Of a DNA stretch of 64,000 nucleotides, positions 46,681-60,243 are shown in pieces (position 1 is the first letter of the stretch; each line of letters opens with the position of its first letter). Both the position numbers and the translations under genes were made by a program. Location: the NCBI GenBank assembly GCA_021234155.1, contig JAJEKV010000030.1, positions 10,852,525-10,916,524 of the forward strand. The letters run 5' to 3'. The DNA comes from Isoetes taiwanensis. Lineage: Eukaryota; Streptophyta; Lycopodiopsida; Isoetales; Isoetaceae. The notes under the pieces were generated by a model. It had not been told where the DNA came from. It ran no database searches and was given only the letters and a program-made list of their open reading frames with translations.

Positions 46681-49140
46681 TCCTATATATAAGATTACTA
46701 GCTGGTTTTTGGAATTAGATATATGTAACTTTCCGGCATAAAATTAGCCTAAAATTAGAATTACATGTATTTTTTTTCCCGCTCTTTTTATTTCCGGCAT
46801 CATGGTCCGCACTCCTGCTTCATCTGAATACTAACAGCAGGGCCAGACTGCTATTCCCATCGCCCTCCTCTCTCGTGGCCGCAGGTATGCCGCCCTTCCC
46901 AGTCCCACCCACCGCTCCGTTTGTACAAAATCACAAACTTCCAAAACACAAAATCGATTACTAATTAGCTGTGTCAGCTGTGTTTGTTGTAGAAGCGCTG
47001 CACAAGACTACCACGAAACGTGCATCCGTAGCTAAACAAATCCCAGGTGAGTTGCTATCCCTAGCTGCAAATTTTGCTTTATATATAGTAAAAATATAGT
47101 ACGTACATGGAATTTAGTTGTGGAATAGATGAGAATTGGTTGAAAATTTTCGATTCCGTAATCGAACTCCATCTTCCAAGAACTAAATTTATTTCCCCAA
47201 AAACTACTCTGTGTCTTCGGCAAGCATAAAACCAGTTAACTTCTATTGGAAATTCCTTGATTCATAGCTTTAGATTGAATTCCGGTAGACAAATCCATGG
47301 CCCATATTCCACGCAACATTCCCCTTAGAATTAAGTAAAGCCGAGTTGAGCTTTTAGCCATGGGCTTTGTAGGGGCTATGGGATAGCCAGTTTTTGAACC
47401 TAGGTGGGCTTAAAAAAAATGCACGATTAGAGTGGTCCAAGCTTGGAGCGTCCGGGCTAAACCCATCCCCATCCGTGAATCATTACATAAAGAGGTAATT
47501 TCCCTTGAATTTCCTTTGCAATTTAGGCCCGCTTACATATCTAAGCTTTGTGATTAACCGCTTTTTGAAGTGCGATTGAAACACAAATAAGAAATCCATT
47601 GAAGCATGTGGCTCTGAAACCTTTTGCTATTTTGTGAACCCCTCTGTAGACCAGGTAATTACTTTGCTATCTTGGGTTTTGAAGCTTGAATTGAGAATTT
47701 GATTTCAGCAGCATAAAATTTGATCCTAGTTAGAGGTGTGTTCTTGAGTTAATTGCTAAGGCAGCGGCGCTACCTGTTTAGATTGAGTGAACCCCTAGCC
47801 CTAGCCCCCCTGCCGTTTGCCAATTCTATTAAAATCTACGAGTCTGTTTGCCAATTCTGTTAGAAACCCTGAGTAAACAATCAACGGCAAGAATTAGATA
47901 GAGAAGCTCCATAATTGCTTGACACTATTAAAGAAATCGGGGATCTGGTTCTTTTATGCCTTAAAGCTCTGATCGAGCCTATATGTTTTTTAGAACGAAG
48001 CTAGTAATTCGATTCAAGCAGCAGAGCGTATTTAATTTAACCCGCCAAACGAGAAAAAAGGATCAAGACTGACCCCCTCATTAGAGCTGCAATAATGAGC
48101 TCATGAGCTCCCCGTTTCGCCGTAGTAATCAGGGCTCATAGAGTAATAAATAATCACAGAATAGAGTGCTTAGATATCTGCATTCCGCAACACAAATCAT
48201 GACATATCACCGCCGAATTGAACAAATCTGCTAAAAAAGCGTAAAAAAGCCACGGGTTTGCCAAAAAGCTTCGAAATGGTCGACGGGAGAAAGTAGCCCG
48301 GTAGAAAGCAACGACTAGTGGGTTGTAAAGGGGCTTCAAATCACGGCCCGCCATGGTGGATAAAGAAAACAGGAAGGAAGCTTTTTTCTTACGGGCTGAA
48401 TTGTCTCATCCTGGAAGATAAGTTAGTTGAGTAGGTGAGATAAATACAGGGATGAATTGAAGGGAATACTTTGCCGCTGCAGCACTCTCTCAATCCCAAG
48501 GCCGGCATTAATAATCTGTGGTATTGTCAGATTGGGTTTTTTTTTGCATACTTTCTGCTGCCATTAGACGCCAAAGCAGTGTTTTGGGCGCCCTTGCAGT
48601 GCCTGGTCGATTCTTAGGACTAGATTCAATTGGAACAAAGAGAATCCCAAATCTCACGAATTCAAAAGACTCTGTTTTGACTCCATTTTTCTAGCAGTGT
48701 CTGATATAAACAGAGATTTACTAACTAAGGAATCTGAAATTTTGTTGAAAAGGCCATGAATTCAACTATAGAGGTCCAAGAATTTATCTACAAAACCCAT
48801 CAATTGGGCTCAGAACCCATATGTTTATTCAAAAAGCCCACTCATTAAACTGTGTAATCGATCAATATGTGAGAAACTACTGTATGATTATTACAGAATT
48901 CAAAGTTTTGTTGAAAGAGCCATGGATAATTTTTGTTTAAATTCGAGATTATTTGCAAATTTCATTAATGCATTCAAGCTCACCACTGTTTTTGCAGATC
49001 CAGTCCTTATCCATCCGCTATCTTTTATTCTTTGCCATGCCAAAAACCAACATCCAACCAAACACAAGTATACGGAGTGAGGTCAGAGTTTTTAGTCTAT
49101 ACATGTATCAAAAATTTCAAAGTTGAATAATCATGTAACT
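46681..49140. other. No recognised gene
   Basis: Moderately AT-rich sequence with no supported frame. The 5' end of the Helitron may lie here, but I cannot fix a terminus. Confidence 0.45.
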
Positions 49141-49145
49141 CACAG

Positions 49146-49968
49146 GTGCAAGAAACAAAGCGGAAAATCAAGACCTCGAATAATGATGACTCTAATATGC
49201 CCATTGACCCGATATCTAGGAAACCCTCTTCAAGGTATGTAATCACGTTCTTCTACATGCATTATTTGTTAGCCAGAACCATGATCACCATGACAATTTG
49301 TTATATTAGGAGATGTAAACGCGCAAAACATGTCTCAGATGCAACAAACATAGAAAAAGATCAAGAACAACATCACACAATGGCAAGAACAAGAGGGCGT
49401 CCAAGGTGAACCTAATCATTTGTTACAATAACAAGATATCTTATAACATAGAATAATAACATATCTTATATAACATAGAATTTGATGTTTCAATGATTAG
49501 CAAATGCTTTTATTAAAACTTTAGTTGTTGTATATAGCAATAAGAGGTTACTAATGTCGTTAACTCAAAGAGTACGATCTATATATAGTCAGCATGACTA
49601 TATTTAATTCTTGACATTTTTTCTATCGTACCTTTGATAGGCTATCTGCAGCTGATTTGAAAGGACTTCCAAATGATGAAATAGAGAAGATTCTCAATCG
49701 CCGAAAATACCACCGAGAATTTCGGGCTCGAAGAAAATTAGAACAAACCACATTTGAGCAAAGAAAAAAAAATTCCATGCCTACAAAAGTTGAACCTTCC
49801 GGTACAAATTCAGACCTTGAATACTTTTAAAACCTCCTCGCTATATATAACAATATTAACTAGATATTTGAATATAATGCATAGAATTGAAACGTTGCAC
49901 AGTTCTGATATGGGACGACAATGTGAGCAAGGAGTAATGAACACAAAAAAAAGAGGTCGTCCAAGGTG
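49146..49968 (+). pseudogene. Helitron N-terminal exons with AT-hook motifs
   Basis: The first piece (49,146-49,408) ends in RTRGRPR followed by a GTGAAC donor. A second piece opens after TTTGATAG (49,640) with LSAADLKGLPNDEIEKILNR and continues RKYHREFRARRKLE. The third piece ends KKRGRPR at 49,967, followed by a GTGAGT donor. RGRPR is the AT-hook core that binds the minor groove of AT-rich DNA. The LKGLP..ILNRRKYHRE module recurs at 50,898-51,010, so exons were duplicated. Confidence 0.65.
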
Positions 49969-49989
49969 AGTACTATTCAGATCTATAGT

Positions 49990-50900
<911 letters not shown>

Positions 50901-50942
50901 GCTATCTTCAAATTAATCTAGAAGGGCTTCCTTTACGATGAA

Positions 50943-53285
50943 ATGAACAAGATTCTGAATCGTCGAAAATACCATCGGGAATATGAAGCTCAAAAAAGAT
51001 TAAAAAGAGTTGTTACGTCGGCAACAAACGAAATCCCACCGAGGCCACTAGATCGTTCCATGGAGGCCGTATCGAATACGGCCTCCATGGAACCAACTTA
51101 CCAAAGCACGCAAATCATTAATCTTGACACATCAGCTTCTAGTACCAAGAGAAGACATTGGCAAAGACAAATTGCTATGATGCAACGAGACATGAAACCC
51201 GCAGACATGAACCGCTGAAATGGGCAGGAAAATGCGGCATATGCCACATTGATTTGCTCGACTCCGAAAACGTATCGTTCTGTTGCAACAATGGACGTCG
51301 TTTACTTCCGCCCCTTGAGCCTCTCCCCCGAAACTTGGAAGAACTTTATTCAATGCCCAAATTTTTCGACAATTCACGCAGCGTTGTGAACAACTTATTT
51401 TGTTTTATTTGCTCTTGGTGTCGACGGTGATTTCATGGACTTGAAAATGCCATCATCGGCCGCAATCATGGGCCGCCGCGTTCACCGAACTCTATCTGCG
51501 AGGCACACCCACCAAAGACGCTTCATTGGTATATATATGACAGCTCAATGAGACATGCCATTGCCGCCAACATGCAAATACCATCCACATGGATTATGCA
51601 AATTGCCGCAACTCTAGATATGATCAATCCATATATCAAACAGTTGAAAACGATAAAAGAATTACATCCCGCATCTAAAAGGCTTACCCTCGCAGAATCC
51701 TCCACATCAGATGAAATAGCTGCTATTGTACATGCCAACAACTCCGTCACCATAAAACCTAGAACGGCAATGATTTGGATGCAGCACGACCACGACCCAG
51801 TATTCTTGAGCATCCTTGACCCTACATACGAGCCACTTCAATACCCATTTATTCTTTCCACACGGAACACCGTGGTGGCATCCACACAATGACCAAAACA
51901 TGTCTCAAATAGATTGGTATCGAACTGGACTACTCCACCTAACCTCGCTTCTCGCATTTAGGTAGATTGTGCGGTACCTGGTTGACATGTACTTTCGGGG
52001 TCGAAGAAGAGCTGTCCCAATTATATCGTGAATCGAAGGCTATCGACGAAACTTCACACAACATGAAGATGACTTCATTGACGATGACGACCCGGGATGC
52101 CCATTATAGAACTCTACCAAAGATCCTTTCTCGGGCTCCAGCGCGATGGTGTGCCGCTTCAAGTAGCGATGATGCCCCCGCGCCGCAAGAGTTAAAGGTA
52201 GGCCCAAATTTCTTCATAACTATGACAACGAATCCAACGTGGGTCTCAAATAAAACGAAGTTACATCCCGCCAAAATGCATCCGACAACCCCACGGTTGT
52301 CGCTCGAGCATGCCACGAAAAGAGTCCAATATACAAAGAACATTATTCAAAATATCTCTAACCCATATCCTACATGATGCACGCCATCGAATTTCAACAG
52401 AGGGGATTACCCCACGCACACATGGTCGTAAAGACGAGCATGAGATTCCAATAGACATGATCGATAATTTAATCTCTGCGGTAATTACCCGGAAGACCCC
52501 GTACTAAGAGCACAAGTCGAAAATACATGATTCATAGACATACAAAACGCCTCCGGACAAAACAATCGATGCCGCTACAAGTACCCAAGGCCAATAAACC
52601 CAACAACATACATCGATGAAAAAGGGATAATGCATAAATATAGACGACGCAACCGAGGCAAGACATAAATGTCGTCCCATATATGCCTTTTTTACTAAGA
52701 GAAATGGATCACCACGCCTATGTAGATGTCGATCGACCGCGGCACATATTTGCATACCTTTACGGCTACATATACAAAGGCTTCGACACGGCCCGCTTCC
52801 ACATCGACTCCGCTAAACATACTTCCACACAACCTACCACAACAAACAGCAACGACCAAAGCCACACTCGAAACGAAATCCAAGACTATATATCTGCGCG
52901 CTACCTATCCTCGATGGAAGCAACATGGAGAATTATGTCCTACCACATGACTGAAAAGCACCCTTCTATCAAATGCCTCCCTTTGCATCTAGAGGGACAA
53001 AACAGACATCATTTAAGAAGCACGTCATCAAACACTGGAATCTCCCTGCTAGACAGATATTTCCTGCGACCACTCGATCCCAAATTCGATCACGTGACCT
53101 ACATCGAATACAACGAACAGTATACCTCTACCGCATACAAGCCAGACACCATCCTGAAACCAACCGACCACCTAGAGCAAAAATACCCAAAGCGTAATCC
53201 GAACATCATCCACGAGAGAGAACGGAGGACTTTAATTTGTAGGATCGCCTACTACTTCCAAAAGTTGGAGAAGCATTCTACCTAA
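50943..53285 (+). pseudogene. Helitron Rep-type protein, N-terminal and central part
   Basis: Pieces in shifting frames follow the Helitron layout. First comes a zinc-finger-like block (CGICHIDLLDSENVSFCCNN with GRRLLPPLEPLP and NNLFCF, 51,228-51,410). ALGVDGDF and WYIYDSSMRHAIAANM follow. A block EIAAIVHANN..ILDPTYEPLQYPF ends near 51,850, followed by a QIDWYRT/LVDMYFRGRR segment. The Rep-like GPNFFITMTTNPTW is at about 52,204-52,245. Then HIFAYLYGYIYKG..NEIQDYISARYLSSMEATWR and CLPLHLEGQN follow (52,683-53,285). Rep nicks and joins DNA through tyrosines. I cannot confirm the catalytic pair in this decayed copy. Confidence 0.85.
51055..51093. repeat. Perfect 18 bp hairpin in the Helitron coding region
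   Basis: GTTCCATGGAGGCCGTAT and its exact complement are separated by CGA (39 bp in total). It lies within the frame that reads RSMEAVSNTASMEP. A perfect hairpin of this length is unexpected in otherwise decayed sequence. Confidence 0.95.
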
Positions 53286-53299
53286 GAGACTGATCCTCG

Positions 53300-55119
53300 C
53301 TTCACAAAGCGACGATGTTGGGAAGAACTCAAGACCCACGACCAACGACAATACAAGGCGATACCAAGAAACTGCTCAAGCCATTGGACTAATCGCACCA
53401 AAGAATCAAGCAATAACGAATGCAGAAGCAATCTCATGTCTGAGACCCCATCACAACTCCGATTCCTATTTGCACTCCTAATACTAGATTCCCACCAGCA
53501 GACTTCAGCTATGGAACACATTTCAAAGCCACATGATAGCCGACTTCCTGTAACAATATCCGAGAAACCAAGTGACCGCCATCAATGAAACCACGGGTCG
53601 CCATCAACAACATCTTGATCCAACACTCACCACTAACACCGAAGCCTTCGGCCGCCTGCAAAACATACCATCCAAAGAAGTACGTAATGAACTCGGAAAG
53701 TTCCCCGACCACCTAAGAATACCTCATAAAGAGCTCAACTATGTCGCAAACCATGAACAAGAACCAAACCTCAATCTACACCCACGTATGCCAACTTATC
53801 AACAACAACGCTTGTCCATCCCCAATCTTCAGATATGGAAAGGCGAACCAGGAAAGACATACGCCCTCAACGCCATCCGCCTCTACATACGAGGACCTGA
53901 ACCAAATAATCTTACCGTATGCCACCAAGATTAGCATCACTACAAGATCTGCGGCCTAAGAACTCTGCGCCTCCGCTTCAAATACCTATCGTCGAAAACA
54001 ACATCTAATCCATTCCTCCTCGATCCACACTCTCCAAAGGGCCACATTGATCAACACCGCATAAAGAATCATATGGGACGAAGTTTCCCATGGCAAAAGC
54101 AGAGCAGCCATAGAGGCAAATACATCCTCTTGCAAAATATAACAGTAACAAAGAGCCCATTCGGAGGAAAACTATTCATAGCAGCCGGGGATTTCGGACA
54201 AATCGCCCCCATCGCCAAACGAGGGAGGAAAAACAAAGAACAATAAACGATCCATCATATCCTCACACTTATGGAAACACTTCAAAGTCCTAGAGCTCAA
54301 CGAGCCAAGGAGGAAACGCGATCCGATCGAGCTCATACAATTCGTCGACGACATTGGAGAAGGTCGCCCGCTTCAATAACATTCCACTAACACTCGCTTC
54401 AAGACAACAACGAAAGATCGAGGGCGCCGTCAACTTCTTATACAATGCACACGCATTACTACTAACGCCCACCATATCGCGAAAAGAGAGCATTTCTATC
54501 TCCAAAGAACGTCCCCTCGGCGACTTCAACATCGAAATCATCACGAATGATCCTACAAGACCCCGTATTACTTTAGCGTCGACAGTTCACAGAAAATCCA
54601 CTGCACCATCAAGACCATCCAATGGCAACGACCAGACTTCCTCAATGGCTACAAACACCCGGCCTTCCACAACACCTAACTCCAACCGAAGCCCAACACC
54701 ATATGCCACATCACAAAGACACTAGACAAAGGCAGAGGACTCGTTAAAAAACGCCAGAGTCATAGTATGCTCAATGCATGCCAAGTTCAGAAATCAGAGT
54801 GAAACTTCTACAGCCAACCACAACACGTGGGAAACATACACCCCATATCCCGAGTCGACTTCTTCCACCAGTAGGACAACCGCCCTGGACAATCCACCCA
54901 CGACAACTCCCACTACGACCTACTCAACAACATTCCCGCGGTTGCCTGACTAACCCTCGACAAAATAGTCCTCGACTTAACCTAAGTCTTCAATGACGGA
55001 CAACTATACATCGCACTCACACGATAATGAAAAGAAAGAAGATGTATTAATCCTCCTCGACGAAGTCAAACACGGACAAGACTACAACAAACGTCGTCTA
55101 CAAAGAACTACTTCCATAA
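53300..55119 (+). pseudogene. Helitron PIF1-like helicase, frameshifted
   Basis: Motifs in order: a Walker A remnant GEPGKTYALNAI (about 53,845-53,880, shortened from the usual GxAGTGKT form), then RIIWDEVSHGKSRAAIEA as Walker B (about 54,060-54,115). FGGKLFIAAGDFGQIAPIAK (about 54,163-54,222), a LELNEPRR block (about 54,290), ERPLGDFNIEII, and near the end DGQLYIALTR (about 54,998-55,030, motif VI) follow. The final NVVYKELLP precedes TAA at 55,117-55,119. The helicase unwinds DNA during rolling-circle transposition. Several frame breaks make it inactive. Confidence 0.85.
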
Positions 55120-55183
55120 ACAAGGTCGTGCCCAAAAAAAAAAAAAAAAAACACTCCCTCCATCTCATGCCCACGATGTAGAT

Positions 55184-55212
55184 GGAGCAATCGATCCTGA
55201 GATCGATGCTCC
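55184..55212. repeat. Stem-loop downstream of the helicase stop
   Basis: GGAGCAATCGAT pairs with ATCGATGCTCC apart from one bulged base. It lies about 65 bp after the helicase stop and after an A-tract (55,133-55,150). It could be the Helitron 3' hairpin, although no CTRR end follows within the usual short distance. Confidence 0.4.
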
Positions 55213-55286
55213 CTACACCGCGGGCCAGACCGACGGGCCGCACTGGTTCGACTCGGGGTATTGTAGGCCGTCTTTCCGCCAAATTT

Positions 55287-55287
<1 letters not shown>

Positions 55288-55324
<37 letters not shown>

Positions 55325-55345
55325 TATATATACATATATATATAA
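55288..55345. repeat. (AT)n tract
   Basis: TA repeats with a few interruptions, probably marking the junction after the Helitron. Confidence 0.9.
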
Positions 55346-57719
55346 AATTGGCTGCCTAAGGGTTGTACTTTCATAGCCTAGAATAGTGGGAAGCTCCCCA
55401 CTCCACTTTTCATCGATGGGAAGCTCCTTTATGCAGGTTAACAATTGCCCACTGCCAAGAGAGCATGAGGCTTTTTCATATTCTTACAAAATATGAGAGA
55501 CTAAAACTTTGAACAATGCAATTTGGTTGCAGAATATGTCTAAGATCTATTTGACCTTAGATTCAATTTGGCCAAGGTTACAAATGTTTCATACTTCATT
55601 GGAGTAAAGGAAAGTGGTCCAAATGTGACCTTGATTTATTCCAAGGTTGTCATGGTTATCTATTTAACATGCAAAATGATACAATGAAGGTTGGAATGAT
55701 AGGTATGACACTCTTAATTATTTTCATATTTATTGGCTTATGACATGCCTTATAGCATTTAATGGGAACATAAGTGAAAAGCTCACTTTCCCATAACTTT
55801 GACTTGATGCCATTTATGGTGTTTATTTTGCATCTACATCTATTATTGTTTGGTAGTGCAAAATAAATATGTATTTCATCCCTAAGGTTGGTTACGGGAA
55901 ATACTTTGTTCTATTATAAACCAATTGCCCTTTTAGGTTTTATGGACGGTGCATGTAGCCACATTAGTAAAAAATGTTGGAGATCATAAACATGGCTTTC
56001 TAGGGAAAAGACATAGGTTTAATTTATGAATTACCACAATTGGGCACCACCCTAATGTGTTGCGACTTTAGTATGGGATTTTGCTCTTACACAATATGGG
56101 AGGAGAGAAAAACTATGAGTGCAATATGGTTGCATAAAATGCTTAAAGGTCAATTTGGTTTCATAGTATGACCTTTACATAATATCATGAGCATATGCTT
56201 ACATGACTTTTATTATAAAAGAATTCTTTAAAGCATGCATGTTTGCCACATGCAACCCTTTAGGAAAAAGGGATGCATGAAACTTTAAAAAAAGATTTTA
56301 TTGCATGTTGGTTTGACGTCCTTTATCTTGAAAGGGGGATATGGACTTGCCAAAATGTTGGTCCATAAAAGGTTTTTTTACATTCATACGAATATTAATG
56401 TTTGTGAATATTAGACTTGTGGAAAATTTTATGCTCACTTAAGGAAATGGTCTTAGGGCTTACGAACCCTATTTTGAAGACGTGTTGGCCACCTATGCCA
56501 GAGACACTTGAAGCGATTCCATTTTCTGATGTTGCCTGAGCCACGACTAGTTCGGCTTTTAAATGGCGGATAGCAAACTCCAAGTTTTGGATATGACATA
56601 GCCGTGATTTGGCAAGCTTTGACCTTTGAAGCCATATCCGGCTTAAAAGCATGGCCTGAATGGGAATTGTAGCCCCCGCTATAACACAAAAATATGACAG
56701 AGCGTTTCTGGCGGTTGATCGAAAAAAGATGGCGAAATTGGTGATACCATGATACAAAGGGATTCGATTTTGTCCGAGCTCGTAGGCGGAAGTTTTATGG
56801 CATTGCACGGACAAGCAAAATGACATTTAACTTGCTTGACTCCAACCAGGCAAAAACAAGATTTTACATGTCTAAGTTAGCATCTGCTTACACTTTAAAA
56901 ATTTTCTAGAAATATGCATAAGAGACAAGCTCAAATATTATATTTTCTGTACCAAAATCGACGGTGTTCCCTCGATATGTTTGGGACACTTGCTTACGAG
57001 GCAACAATACTTGTTGCCCGCCCACGATATGCAAATGAAATAGGCACCTATTTGCCTCAAAAATGCTGATGATGGGTTTATGCTCTAAGCTAGCTCTAAA
57101 AAATTTGAGTCCTAAGGATTTGGAAATGGTACATCTTCTGCATGAGGCTCTAATGACTCTCCAATAAAAATATCCATAGAATACGAGGCTAAACAATTCA
57201 AAGCCTTGCTTATTTTAAATTGCTTATTTACTCATAATAACGCTTTGTGAATCAAAATGATCTTAAAATTTTAAGTTTGTCTCTCTTCAAACTTTGTCTA
57301 CACTATTTATGTTCTTGAATATTTATCTCAAAGGTGAACACAATTTTTTTTGTTAGTATTGAGGCATAAAGAGTTGAGGTGTTGAAACTATGATTGTTCT
57401 TTTACAAGACTATGATTTTGTTTTGTGTGATAACATACTGAATTAAACATTATCTTTGGACATACCCTATTATCCAAAGGTGTTTTTGACCACCGAGATA
57501 GGAGTTATACTTATCTTTTTGGCTAGAAACAATAGCCTTGACGGGGAAATACATGTTGTGTCCTATGATAACACTTATATTTGTTTATGTTTTTTCACGG
57601 AATATGAAGCTACTTTGGACTATATGCTTTAATCTTGATTATTTAGATGTGCTCTTTTAGCACATTTGGAATGAATATGGTTGTTTAAACTTCGATTTGA
57701 GTTTACTCCATTTTGATAT
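55346..57719. other. No recognised gene
   Basis: Minus frames at 56,395-56,826 and 56,906-57,196 are open for 143 and 96 codons but show no motif I know. Confidence 0.4.
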
Positions 57720-58215
57720 TCAAGATTTTCCATTCCTTCTTTTTCTTGTTAATGTTTTCTCGTGGCAAAAGGATACAATTGGTGATCGGTGATAAACTGA
57801 GAGACCCAATGTACCTTTTGGCCCTTGCATCGCTAATGGGATTACCGCTAACGTTTGCATGATTGGTCGCAGTACAGGTTCTCTCCCTCCATTTGTCTCG
57901 CTTTTGCTACCGGGGTTGGCGTTAACGATGGAAGGTTATGGAACTACTAAAAATGTAACTGTATGATATATTTTTTACAAGTTATTGTTTTAACTATACA
58001 CTTTCAAAGAAAAAAGTCTACTTTGCAATTTACTCTCTACTTTGTACCTATGCTTTAGATTTTGTAAAAACTACTTTTCATTAAGGATGCATAGTTTTGG
58101 GGCTTGAGAAATCAGCCCTCGACTAAACATCCCTAAATGTTAAGTGTTGATTTATGCTTAAGAATCTCTTTGCAATGTTTTCATTAAGGACACATAGTTT
58201 TGGGGCTTGAGAAAT
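57720..58215 (-). repeat. Inverted partial third copy of the 2.4 kb repeat
   Basis: The reverse complement matches about 33,430-33,960. It includes CAATCATGCAAACGTTAGC, GCAAGGGCCAAAAGGTAC and two spaced copies of TCTCAAGCCCCAAAACTATG. It agrees better with copy 2 than with copy 1. Confidence 0.8.
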
Positions 58216-58403
58216 CACCCTCTACTAGGTAACCTAAATGTTTAAAAGTGTTGTGTTCTAGTTTAGAACAAGAAAAATTGTAATAATACCGGGATCGATT
58301 GGGATGGGCCTGGGTAACCCAGAGGACAGACTTTCTCAAGCTCTGAGTGGTGCTGAGTGTTTGGAGTAAACAAGTTGCTAGATTAGATCCTAGTAGAGCA
58401 AAG

Positions 58404-58406
<3 letters not shown>

Positions 58407-58481
<75 letters not shown>
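58407..58481. repeat. (AT)n microsatellite with shared flank
   Basis: About 75 bp of AT repeat followed by CAAGTATTTGTACTATGAGG and GAGTATATCAAGTCGA. The flank matches the one after the AT tract at 35.98 kb. Confidence 0.95.
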
Positions 58482-58482
<1 letters not shown>

Positions 58483-59837
58483 AGTATTTGTACTATGAGG
58501 GAGTATATCAAGTCGAGTGGTAGCTTGCTAAGATGTCAAAGTCAAAGTTGTGCAAAATCAACTAGAAGCTGCACCTAGGAAGTCAAAGTCAAAGTCAAAA
58601 TTGCAGTCGTGGTGAATGCCTGCTCAAACCCTTATAACCCTCTCTAACAAGTATGTGTTTGTTTCTTATATTCCATAAAAGTTTAGGTGCAATAATTCGA
58701 CAATTTGTAAATGTTATACATAGCCACGCAGTATAAAAAAAATATCTAGACCAAAAGTTTGAATGCTTGATCTTTATGTGTTGTTTATTTGTTTAAAAGT
58801 CCTTACTAATAGTGACCAAATAGTATCCTTCTCACATCCTTGGGTGCTTATTTCAATAAATAGAAACTCCCTTTTTAACATTACCCAAACATCAAATCGT
58901 AGTTGATGCTTTTAACTTAAAATATTATTTGAACCTTGACACATAGGTCAAAATAAAAGCAAAGCAAGATTAAATTTGCCATTGTCGACAAATCTACGAA
59001 CAAATGTGCAATTGTTTGCCATTTTATGCAGGCTCGATTGCATACACGATCCAATTGCTTGGAAGCACCTCCAACCATATGAAGATTCAAATGAATTAAC
59101 AATTTTGTTTAGTTATGAAAATCAATTTAGTAGCAATGGACACAACTGTAAAACAGCAGCAAAATTGATGACCATTGGTCTCTCTAATTTGATGGCTTGA
59201 GATAGCAAACTCGAATATAACCCACCAACATTAACATATATAGACGACATTGATAATGCATGCACTTGGATTGTCTATGAAAGCTAAGGCATTTAGAAGA
59301 GATATTTACAACACCTTATGGCAAGTTCCATCAGTGGAGATAAGATATTTTTGGAGGGGAGATATGCTTGAGTTACCATGGCAAAAACTAAAATACATGT
59401 AACAACATGTAAAGGAATGCCATTTTACTCTAAGCTTTTAGAATCGATTAACTAACAAACACAATTATGATACTCCATCTTTTTAAGAACACAAAAATCG
59501 AGTTTAAAGTATCCTTCATAATAGTTCAAATATTGCTTACAACCATGTATAATAAAATATTTTTGAACTATTATTCTTCGCAGTCGTTGCAAGAGAAAAT
59601 GACTTTGCTAGGAGAAACTCTAATCACATTGATATCATTGCCATAAAAAAGACGCCTATCTCCATGGTATTTGTAAAAACAGAAGACAAATTATTGCCAA
59701 CCATGAAATGAGTCCGTATGATCCCAAGTGATGCTTTCAGAGAGGCATTCCCTACTTTAAATTTTTGATGAACTCCATGAGCTAACGGAAGGAATCGAGG
59801 AAAGGAAATTCCATAGCTGTCGAAATGAGCCCAGCGC
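58482..59837. other. No recognised gene
   Basis: AT-rich, with short frames only. The first 80 bp are the shared AT-tract flank described above. Confidence 0.45.
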
Positions 59838-60243
59838 TCAAAGAAACAAAACCGACTTTCTCAAAGCAAATCTGTTCCAGTTACCATAGCTCCACCAGAG
59901 AAAACTGGACTTGCACTTCCAAAATACAAAGATGGCATCGTCCATAGCTTGCCCTGTTTTATAGACAGTTTGAGCAAATAATATGGAGATGTGTCCTAGG
60001 ATAATTCCACCGATGAAGCCGCTAACAACAGACATTAGGCTGCATTGAGCATTCTCCAATCCCCTCAATGGAGAATGTAGGCATGCAAACTACTTCTTTC
60101 CCAAGCAGATGCCAATATAATGCCTTGCTAAAACTACTGCACTTCCAATGCACAAATTTGCATCTCAATTTATAGCCATACATCACACAAAGAATCATCC
60201 AGACAAAGAGTTTACCTAAAGCCGTGAGAAGCATTATATTCAA
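59838..60243 (-). pseudogene. Unrecognised membrane-protein-like fragment
   Basis: Two overlapping minus frames are rich in hydrophobic residues. One reads LENAQCSLMSVVSGFIGGII followed by LGHISILFAQTVYKTGQAMD; the other reads LLTALGKLFVWMILCVMYGY. They look like transmembrane segments, but I cannot name the family. It sits downstream of the TEL and PIN pieces in the same orientation and may be a third captured fragment. Confidence 0.35.

Noticed and set aside
55235-55265. tRNA-like or SINE B-box (GGTTCGACTCGGGG)
   Set aside because: No matching A-box at the right distance and no cloverleaf; a single short match is not enough.
59838-60068. Assignment of the hydrophobic fragment to a specific transporter family
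   Set aside because: The resemblance to known transporter segments was too weak and inconsistent to name one.
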